Positions 1 to 4,714 of a DNA stretch of 5,245 nucleotides are shown in pieces. The notes under the pieces are model-generated. The model was not told the origin of the DNA and did not search any database. It saw only the letters and a program-made list of their open reading frames with translations. Position 1 is the first letter of the stretch; every line of letters begins with the position of its first letter. Position numbers and translations under genes: made by a program. Source of the stretch: Deltaproteobacteria bacterium (GTDB taxonomy: Bacteria; Myxococcota_A; UBA796; UBA2385); NCBI GenBank assembly GCA_947462115.1, contig CANHON010000329.1, positions 1 to 5,245 of the forward strand, given 5' to 3'.

Positions 1-168
1 GGACCGAGGGGCGGCTGCGGGGCCGGCGGCTGCGGCGCGGGCGGGCGGGCCGGCGGGGGCGCGGGCGGGCGGGCGGGCGCCGCGGGGGAGGGCGTCTGCG
101 GGATCGGTCGCGGGGCCACCTGGGGGAGGGGCGCGGGCTGGGGCGCGCTCGTCCGCTGCGGATCCTCG
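1..168 (-). repeat. Low-complexity Pro/Ala-rich coding tail with GCCC tetranucleotide repeats
   Basis: This stretch encodes the Pro/Ala/Gln/Arg-rich tail of the kinase. On the plus strand it holds (GGGC)4 at 63-78 and (GGGC)3 at 39-50. A four-base unit read in triplets gives a recurring A-R-P-P pattern. The frame stays open through the whole stretch as given. The composition suits a flexible extended linker; nothing in it indicates a folded domain. Confidence 0.8.
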
Positions 169-1127
169 GCGTTCTCCGCGCCTTCAGACTGGATCGCGAT
201 GGTTCGGCCGAGCAGCCCGAGCTTGTCCTCCGCTTCGCCGCGGCGGCGCATGTGCTCGGCCACCGCTTGGCGCGCCCAGGCCTTGAGGCCCTGCCCCGCC
301 ATCTGATCGGCGGCGTCCTGCAGCAGCGCCTCGCAGTCGCCGGCGGTGGGCCGCGCGCCGGGGCTCCAGCGGAGCATCTCGGCGAGGATCGGCACCATCG
401 GGCCGTGGCTCTGGGCGATCTGCTCGAGGCGCTGCTCCACCCGGCGCTCGTGGCCGTCTTGGCGGACCTTGGGCTGCCCGAAGCTCTCGCCCGCCGCCGC
501 CTGCCACAAGGTGACGGCGAGGCCGTAGACGTCGGCCGCCGGGGAGACCTCGCCGGTGATGATGTACTCCGGCGCCATGTAGTTGAGCGTGCCGAGCATG
601 AGCTGGCCAGTGCTGCTCTCGCGGGCGTCGAAGCGGGCGCGCGCGACGCCAAAGTCGAGCAGCTTGACCGTACCGCTGGTGGTCACCATCACGTTGGCGG
701 GCTTCACGTCGCGGTGGATGACGCGGAGCTCTTCGCCGGTGGTGGGGTGCCGGGCGATGTGGGCGCGGTGCAGGCCGCCAGCCACGCCGCTGCCGATCTC
801 CGCCAGGGCGCGGGGCGGTGGGCGACCGCCGGCCTCGCTCAACGAGTCGAGATCGGCGCCCTCGACGTACTCCATCATGACGGCGTCGAGCTGCTCGACG
901 CGCACCATGTCGAGCACCTTGAGGATGGCGTCGTCCTGCAGCAGGCCGAGGAGGCGCGCCTCGTCGCGGATGCGGGCGAGGAGCTGGGTGCTGTCGTCGG
1001 CGGGGCGACGGTGGAGCACTTTGACCGCGACCTGTCGGCGAAAGCCCTGGCCGGAGCTGAGCTCTGCCAGGTAGACGGTGCCAAAGGCACCAGAGCCAAC
1101 GGTGCGAATAAAGGTGAGGGCGCGCAT
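1..1127 (-). CDS. Eukaryotic-type (Hanks) serine/threonine protein kinase, C-terminus cut by window edge
   Basis: The reverse strand reads open for 375 codons from an ATG at 1127 to the left edge. It predicts an ATP-dependent kinase that phosphorylates Ser/Thr residues of unknown targets. All core kinase motifs are visible: Gly-rich loop GSGAFGTV (residues 11-18), ATP-binding Lys36 in VAVK, helix-C Glu56, catalytic HRDVKPAN (138-145), DFG (158-160), GTLNYMAPE (179-187) and helix-F Asp199 in DVYGL. HRD includes the Arg typical of activation-loop-regulated kinases. The catalytic domain ends near residue 290. From about 323 the protein is almost only Pro, Ala, Gln and Arg, like the juxtamembrane linkers of bacterial receptor kinases, but no membrane segment lies within the window, so topology is unknown. 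It is the last visible gene of the clpX-algH block, 42 nt after algH. No Shine-Dalgarno precedes the ATG; a GTG at 1145 is a weaker alternative. An active kinase is very likely; its signal and targets are unknown. Confidence 0.95.
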   Translation of the reverse strand, partial: MRALTFIRTVGSGAFGTVYLAELSSGQGFRRQVAVKVLHRRPADDSTQLLARIRDEARLLGLLQDDAILKVLDMVRVEQLDAVMMEYVEGADLDSLSEAGGRPPPRALAEIGSGVAGGLHRAHIARHPTTGEELRVIHRDVKPANVMVTTSGTVKLLDFGVARARFDARESSTGQLMLGTLNYMAPEYIITGEVSPAADVYGLAVTLWQAAAGESFGQPKVRQDGHERRVEQRLEQIAQSHGPMVPILAEMLRWSPGARPTAGDCEALLQDAADQMAGQGLKAWARQAVAEHMRRRGEAEDKLGLLGRTIAIQSEGAENAEDPQRTSAPQPAPLPQVAPRPIPQTPSPAAPARPPAPPPARPPAPQPPAPQPPLG

Positions 1128-1135
1128 TGCGCGGG

Positions 1136-1144
1136 AATGTATCA
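1136..1144 (-). promoter_or_regulatory. Possible extended -10 element in front of the kinase gene
   Basis: On the minus strand the bases read TGATACATT: TG, one base, then a -10-like hexamer TACATT (4 of 6 to consensus). It is the most A+T-rich patch in the surroundings. Its predicted transcription start (about 1129) falls within two bases of the kinase ATG at 1127, so a transcript from it would be leaderless or nearly so. There is no recognisable -35 at the usual distance. This is a weak, motif-only call. Confidence 0.3.
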
Positions 1145-1152
1145 CGCGCGGG

Positions 1153-1167
1153 CCGCCGGCTCGGCGG
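1153..1167 (-). other. Short hairpin in the algH-kinase gap
   Basis: A perfect 6-bp inverted repeat, CCGCCG and CGGCGG around a 3-base loop, lies just after the algH stop codon. In the minus-strand transcript it would form a strong GC hairpin. No T-run follows, so it is not a classical terminator. It could stabilise the upstream mRNA end or reduce read-through into the kinase gene, or it could be chance in GC-rich DNA. Confidence 0.3.
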
Positions 1168-1169
1168 GC

Positions 1170-1706
1170 TTAGGCCTCGACCGTGGGCATCAGGATCACG
1201 TCGGTGCGCAGGCCGAGCAGGGCCAAGGCCGCCGCGTAGCGCTCGGGCCTCGGCAGGTCCAAAACGATGCGGTGGTCGCTGTCCGCGAAGAGCCAGCTCC
1301 CTTCGTCGAGCTCGCGCTCCAGCTGGCCCGGGCCCCAGCCGGAGTAGCCGAGCAGCAGGTCAAACTCGACCTCCTCGGCGCACAGGCGGCTGAGGCGCTC
1401 GGCGCTGGGGCTCACGGCCAGGCCGTCGTCCAGGGACCAGCCCTCGTGGTCGGAGACCGACCCGCGCCACACGACGAAGCCCACGCCCTCGCCCACCGGG
1501 CCGCCCCAGCCGGTCTTGCCCCGCAGCCGCACCGGCGCCTTCACCGAGAGGCGCTCCAGCACCTCATTCACCGTGACATCGCCGTCTCGGGTGAGCACCA
1601 GCCCGAGCGCGCCCTGGTCGTCGTGGTGACAGATCAGGACGACGGTGTGGTCGAAATTGTGGTCACGGAGCTGCGGCGAGGAGATGAGCAAGCCCTTGAG
1701 GCCCAT
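1170..1706 (-). CDS. algH: YqgE/AlgH family protein (UPF0301/DUF179)
   Basis: This 178-residue protein fits the YqgE/AlgH family, which is usually about 180-190 residues. Family hallmarks are in order: N-terminal GLLISSP (5-11), the FDHTVVLICHHDDQGALGLV strand-loop block (18-37) where most members continue with LNR (here LTR), the GGPV turn (68-71), and the signature GYSGWGPGQLERELDEGSWL (120-139). There is no signal peptide or membrane segment, so it is probably cytoplasmic. The biochemical role of the family is not settled; AlgH was named for an effect on alginate production in Pseudomonas, and no catalytic residues are known to point to. The ATG lies 3 nt after the clpX stop, which implies co-transcription and probably translational coupling. 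A poor GAG-type ribosome binding site sits inside the end of clpX. Family assignment is firm; function is unknown. Confidence 0.93.
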   Translation of the reverse strand: MGLKGLLISSPQLRDHNFDHTVVLICHHDDQGALGLVLTRDGDVTVNEVLERLSVKAPVRLRGKTGWGGPVGEGVGFVVWRGSVSDHEGWSLDDGLAVSPSAERLSRLCAEEVEFDLLLGYSGWGPGQLERELDEGSWLFADSDHRIVLDLPRPERYAAALALLGLRTDVILMPTVEA

Positions 1707-1709
1707 GGC

Positions 1710-2981
1710 TTAGCTCGAGACCCCATAGTCACGGATGGGCTCGATCTGCGGCGGCTTGCCCTCGGTGATGACCTCCTCGGTGATGGTGACCTCGCGGATG
1801 TTGTCCTCGGAGGGCACCTCGTACATGATGTCGAGCATCACGGTCTCGAGGATGGTGCGCAGACCGCGGGCGCCGGTCTTGCGGATGGCGGCGCGCTTAG
1901 CCACGGCCCGCAGCGCGGCGTCGGTGAAGTTGAGCTTCACCTTCTCGAACTTGAACAGCTTCTGGTACTGCCGCACGATGCTGTTCTTGGGCTCTTGAAG
2001 GATGCGGATGAAGTCCTCTTCGCCGAGGTCATCCATCACCGCGAGCACCGGGAGGCGGCCGATAAACTCGGGGATGATGCCGAACTTGTCGAGGTCTTCG
2101 GGGGTGGTGCGCTGCAGGAGCTTGCGCTTGTCGTTGACCTTGTCCTCTTGACCGTCTTCGCCGGGCTTGAGGAAGCCGACCTTCTTCTTGCCCAGGCGCT
2201 GCTCGATGATCTTGCCGAGGCCCTCGAAGCTGCCGCCCACGATGAACAAGATGTTCGAGGTGTCGACCTGGATGTACTCCTGGTTGGGCAGCCGCTTGTT
2301 GCCGCGGACCTGGATGTTCGCCTGGGAGCCCTCGATGATCTTGAGGAGGGCCTGCTGCACGCCCTCGCCCGAGACGTCCCGCGACACCGAGCTCGTGAAG
2401 TTCTTCTTCGCGAGCTTATCGACCTCGTCGATGTAGACGATGCCGCGCTGGGTGCGCTCGAGGTTGCTGCCCGAGGCCTGGTAGAGGTTGAGGATGATGT
2501 TCTCGACGTCTTCGCCGACGTAGCCGGCCTCGGTCAGCGTCGTCGCGTCGGCGATGACGAAGGGCACGTCGAGGAAGCGCGCCAAGGTCTGCGCCATCAG
2601 CGTCTTGCCGGTGCCGGTGGGCCCGATGAGCAGGACGTTGGACTTCTGGATCTCGATGTCGTCGGTCTTGCCCTCGCCCTTGGTGTTGGCTTCGAGGCGC
2701 TTGTAGTGGTTGTAGACCGCGACCGCGATCTTGCGCTTGGCCGTGTCTTGGCCGACCACGTACTGATCAAGGAAGCTCTTGATCTTGGCGGGAGGCGGGA
2801 CCTTTTGCTGGCCCCAGGCGAGCGGCTTGGGCTGCGAGTTCTCGCGGATGATGTCGAGGCACAGCCGAATGCACTCGCTGCAGATGTAGACGTTGGGCCC
2901 AGCGATGATCTTGTCGACCTCGCGCTGCGGCTTGTGGCAGAAGGAGCAGGCGAGGCCAGAAGGCGAGTTGTACTTGGGCAT
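1710..2981 (-). CDS. clpX: ATP-dependent Clp protease ATP-binding subunit ClpX
   Basis: ClpX is a hexameric AAA+ unfoldase that recognises tagged or unfolded proteins and threads them into the ClpP peptidase. This 423-residue protein has normal length and full architecture: N-terminal zinc-binding domain with C12, C15, C34 and C37; Walker A GPTGTGKT (120-127); pore-1 loop GYVG (153-156); Walker B with D185-E186; pore-2 region SRDVSGEG (200-207); ClpP-docking tripeptide VGF (268-270, usually IGF); Arg finger in EFIGRLP (R309); sensor 2 GARGLR (370-375, R372). The loop aligned with the E. coli RKH pore-entrance motif instead reads K-R-L (229-231). The ATG start gives the standard N-terminus; a GGAAG lies only 2 nt upstream of it, a non-ideal spacing. 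The gene leads a minus-strand unit with algH and the kinase and has no clpP next to it. ClpX identity is certain; whether it is the only ClpX of the genome is open. Confidence 0.98.
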   Translation of the reverse strand: MPKYNSPSGLACSFCHKPQREVDKIIAGPNVYICSECIRLCLDIIRENSQPKPLAWGQQKVPPPAKIKSFLDQYVVGQDTAKRKIAVAVYNHYKRLEANTKGEGKTDDIEIQKSNVLLIGPTGTGKTLMAQTLARFLDVPFVIADATTLTEAGYVGEDVENIILNLYQASGSNLERTQRGIVYIDEVDKLAKKNFTSSVSRDVSGEGVQQALLKIIEGSQANIQVRGNKRLPNQEYIQVDTSNILFIVGGSFEGLGKIIEQRLGKKKVGFLKPGEDGQEDKVNDKRKLLQRTTPEDLDKFGIIPEFIGRLPVLAVMDDLGEEDFIRILQEPKNSIVRQYQKLFKFEKVKLNFTDAALRAVAKRAAIRKTGARGLRTILETVMLDIMYEVPSEDNIREVTITEEVITEGKPPQIEPIRDYGVSS

Positions 2982-3010
2982 GTCTTCCGGCCGGGTGCGG
3001 GGCGGAGGGG

Positions 3011-3039
3011 AGCGTAGACACCAATCCCGCGCGGGTCAA
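3011..3039 (-). promoter_or_regulatory. Predicted sigma70-type promoter of the clpX-algH-kinase unit
   Basis: On the minus strand a -35 box TTGACC (3039-3034, 5 of 6 to consensus) is followed after exactly 17 bases by TACGCT (3016-3011), which keeps the key first, second and last bases of a -10 hexamer. Transcription would start near 3004, leaving a leader of about 22 nt before the clpX ATG. Spacing and position are good; the -10 is weak. Confidence 0.5.
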
Positions 3040-3055
3040 CCGGGGGCGCGGGCGG

Positions 3056-3073
3056 TTCGCAGGGTTGTGCGAA
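3056..3073. promoter_or_regulatory. Inverted repeat, candidate operator upstream of clpX
   Basis: TTCGCA and TGCGAA form a perfect 6-bp inverted repeat with a 6-bp spacer. Half-site centres are 12 bp apart, near one helical turn, and the repeat sits about 17 bp upstream of the predicted clpX -35 box. This layout suits a dimeric regulator, but I do not recognise the motif as a known operator, and a chance match is possible. Confidence 0.35.
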
Positions 3074-3156
3074 GCTACGGACGGCGCGCGCCGGGGTTGA
3101 GGCCCGTGGTCGGAGCCTGAGGGGCGGTCACGGGGGGTCCTCCCGCCTAACGGGCT

Positions 3157-3168
3157 GCCCGCGCGGGC
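3157..3168. repeat. 12-bp perfect GC palindrome
   Basis: GCCCGCGCGGGC is a perfect 12-bp palindrome in the divergent intergenic region. It could be a protein-binding site or extrude as a small hairpin, but palindromes of G and C alone are common in DNA of this composition. Confidence 0.25.
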
Positions 3169-3260
3169 GCCGCCGGGCGGGCTCGGTTCTTGTGGCCTTC
3201 GAGGAATGGCGTGCTGGGCGTCAATCTCGCGCGGGGCTCGGGTGGCGCGCGGGGAGGGCG

Positions 3261-3289
3261 GTGACCCGATGGGCTCCGTGCGCTATTGT
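3261..3289 (+). promoter_or_regulatory. Predicted sigma70-type promoter of the dnaJ-like gene
   Basis: GTGACC (3261-3266, 4 of 6 to the -35 consensus) is followed after 17 bases by TATTGT (3284-3289, 4 of 6 to the -10 consensus). Transcription would start near 3296, giving a leader of about 29 nt before the TTG at 3325. A start codon at 3286 would lie inside this -10 box, which argues for the later start. Confidence 0.45.
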
Positions 3290-3313
3290 GCCGACCTGCG
3301 CTCCTCCCCTGCC

Positions 3314-3321
3314 TGAGGTGG
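3314..3321 (+). promoter_or_regulatory. Shine-Dalgarno that decides the dnaJ-like start
   Basis: TGAGGTGG contains the GAGGTG core of a strong Shine-Dalgarno. Its GAGG core ends 6 nt before the TTG at 3325, the usual distance. No comparable site precedes the more upstream TTG at 3286. Confidence 0.65.
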
Positions 3322-3324
3322 GTC

Positions 3325-4680
3325 TTGGCTTCGAACAGCGGCTCCGCCGGAATCCCTTACATCGGCGATCATTACGACGCGCTCGGCCTCACCAAAGATG
3401 CCCCCCAGGAGGACATCAAGCGCGCCTACCGCAAGCTGGCCCGGGCCTGCCACCCCGACGTGGCCGGCGAGGACCCCGAGGCCGCCAAGCGCTTCAACCG
3501 GCTGCAACAAGCCTATGAGATCTTGTCCGATCCCGACCGGCGCCGGGCCTATGACAGCGAAGGTTCGAGCCGCCCCAACCCGCGGCGGCAGTGGACCGAC
3601 CAGGGTTACCGCATGCCCGGCGGCCTCTACGTGCGGCCAGACGGCGGGGGCGGCGCCGAGGCCAACAAGCGCCGCGGCCGTCGCGGTGACCCCTCCAACA
3701 ACATCGACCTCGAAGACATCTTCGGCGATTTTGGCTTGGGCGGCAGCGGGGCCGCGCCCCCGCGGGAACAAGCGCCGCGGCGCGGTGCCCCAGGCGCGCC
3801 CCCGGGTGGCGGCGGGCCCCGCGCTGGAGGGCAGGGCAGCGTTTTTCCGGGCGGAACCGGCGCTTTCGCCGACGCCGACGGCTACATGGGCGATCTCGGG
3901 CAGGGCGGCGGCGGCCCGCGGCCCGACAACCGGGGGACCTACGGCGCCCGCGGCGAGGACGGCGGCCGCGTGGGCAGCCCCGGCCGGGAGATCAAGCTCA
4001 CGGTCGATGTCTCGCCCCAGCTCGCCCAGAGCGGCGGCCTCATCACCCTCGAGTACCCGCGCCTGCGCCTGTCCGAAGACGGGCGCCACGTCACCCGCTA
4101 CGACGAGCTCTACGACCTGCGGGTGCCCCCCGGCGTGCGCACCGGCGAGCAGCTCCGGGTGCCCAACATGGGCGACGCCGGCACCGACGGGAGCACCGGC
4201 GATCTCATCTGCGAGCTGCGCCTGAGCCCCGGGGCCATGCCCTCGGCCGGCAGCGTCTACGGCAAGGGCGCGCCGAGCCCCCGGGTCCACAGCGGCGCGC
4301 CCGGCGCCCAGGCCCCCGGGCCGAGGCCCCAGAGCCCAGCGAACCCGTCCCCGGGCAACGCGTCCCCGGCCAACGGGTCCGCCCGAGGCACCGCGGCTCC
4401 GGGTACCGCCGAGGCCACCGTCGAGGTGCCGATCTCCGTGGTGGAGGCCCTGCTCGGCGGGCGCATCGAGGTGGAGACCCCGGCCGGCCGGGTGCGCCTC
4501 GCCATCCCCGCCGGCACCAGCAGCGGCAAGCGCCTGCGCCTTCGCGAAAAAGGCGCTGGGGGCGCCGATCTCTACGTGGTGCTCCAGATCGTCGTGCCGA
4601 AGTCCCTCGACGACGAGAGCCGGGCGCTCATCGAGCGGTTCGCGGAGCTCAACCCGGACGATCCGCGCGCTTCGGACTGA
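3325..4680 (+). CDS. DnaJ-family co-chaperone lacking the zinc finger (type II, CbpA-like)
   Basis: J-proteins deliver substrates to Hsp70 (DnaK) and stimulate its ATPase. From the TTG at 3325 the product is 451 residues. The J domain (about 15-79) has YDALGL (17-22), the essential HPD (43-45) and the closing helix ending RRRAYD (72-77). A long Gly/Arg/Pro-rich region (80-220) contains an EDIFGDF motif (130-136), like the regulatory DIF motifs of other J-proteins. No CxxCxGxG zinc-finger repeats exist; the only cysteines are 42 and 296. Two substrate-binding C-terminal domains follow: CTD-I (about 222-300, with DLRVPPGVRTGEQLRVPNMG at 264-283) and CTD-II (about 363-445, with VPISVVEALLG at 368-378 and the IPAGTSSGKRLRL block at 394-406). 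About 60 residues of Pro/Gly/Ala/Ser-rich sequence separate them, where the short H-P-x-F-x-R linker normally lies. At 451 residues it is longer than typical CbpA (about 300). No dnaK is adjacent. The family call is firm; the specific role is unknown. Confidence 0.93.
   Translation: MASNSGSAGIPYIGDHYDALGLTKDAPQEDIKRAYRKLARACHPDVAGEDPEAAKRFNRLQQAYEILSDPDRRRAYDSEGSSRPNPRRQWTDQGYRMPGGLYVRPDGGGGAEANKRRGRRGDPSNNIDLEDIFGDFGLGGSGAAPPREQAPRRGAPGAPPGGGGPRAGGQGSVFPGGTGAFADADGYMGDLGQGGGGPRPDNRGTYGARGEDGGRVGSPGREIKLTVDVSPQLAQSGGLITLEYPRLRLSEDGRHVTRYDELYDLRVPPGVRTGEQLRVPNMGDAGTDGSTGDLICELRLSPGAMPSAGSVYGKGAPSPRVHSGAPGAQAPGPRPQSPANPSPGNASPANGSARGTAAPGTAEATVEVPISVVEALLGGRIEVETPAGRVRLAIPAGTSSGKRLRLREKGAGGADLYVVLQIVVPKSLDDESRALIERFAELNPDDPRASD
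4327..4386 (+). repeat. Imperfect 15-bp tandem repeat in the linker of the dnaJ-like gene
   Basis: Four in-frame 15-base units encode the pentapeptides PQSPA, NPSPG, NASPA and NGSAR (residues 335-354). The middle units share the pattern AAC-nnn-TCC-CCG-Gnn. The units differ by point changes, so this is an old or weakly maintained duplication. It lies in the low-complexity stretch between the two C-terminal substrate-binding domains and probably only sets linker length. Confidence 0.6.
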
Positions 4681-4714
4681 GCGCCTCCGCCCGTCGTGAC
4701 CGCGGGCCTGGGCT

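Larger units (their letters stand above)
2982..3324. other. Divergent intergenic region between clpX and dnaJ-like gene
   Basis: These 343 bases contain no convincing gene. They hold a promoter-like pair for clpX (minus strand), another for the dnaJ-like gene (plus strand), an inverted repeat TTCGCA-N6-TGCGAA and a 12-bp GC palindrome. I see no CIRCE element (HrcA operator) and no sigma32-type heat-shock promoter. The stretch 3101-3260 otherwise shows only GC-rich sequence without a recognisable signal. Confidence 0.75.

Noticed and set aside
1..180. Frameshift or pseudogene in the kinase tail
   Set aside because: The repetitive GC-rich stretch invites sequencing error, but the frame remains open to the edge with a consistent Pro-rich translation, so no break is supported.
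252..3017. Very long plus-strand ORF (921 codons) as a real gene
   Set aside because: It is codon-aligned antisense to three clear genes with full motif sets on the minus strand, and its own translation shows no family motif. Absence of TTA, CTA and TCA codons in the sense genes explains its openness.
3286..3324. N-terminal extension of the dnaJ-like protein from the TTG at 3286
   Set aside because: The codon lies within a -10-like hexamer and lacks a Shine-Dalgarno, while the TTG at 3325 has a well-placed one. The extension (CRPALLPCLRWV) is unlike J-protein N-termini.
2982..3324. CIRCE or sigma32-type heat-shock control
   Set aside because: No TTAGCACTC-N9-GAGTGCTAA-like repeat and no CTTGAA/CCCCAT pair is visible in either direction.
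3192..3518. Plus-strand ORF starting in the intergenic region
   Set aside because: It overlaps the J domain in another frame, covers the predicted promoter, and has no motif or ribosome binding site.
3283..4290. Minus-strand ORF of 335 codons opposite the dnaJ-like gene
   Set aside because: It lies antisense to the J domain, G/F region and CTD-I. The Ala/Gly/Val-rich translation has no recognisable domain.
4681..4714. Bidirectional terminator between the dnaJ-like gene and lon
   Set aside because: I looked for a stem followed by a T-run on either strand and found only a direct repeat of CCTGGGCTT (one copy continues into the lon end), not an inverted repeat.
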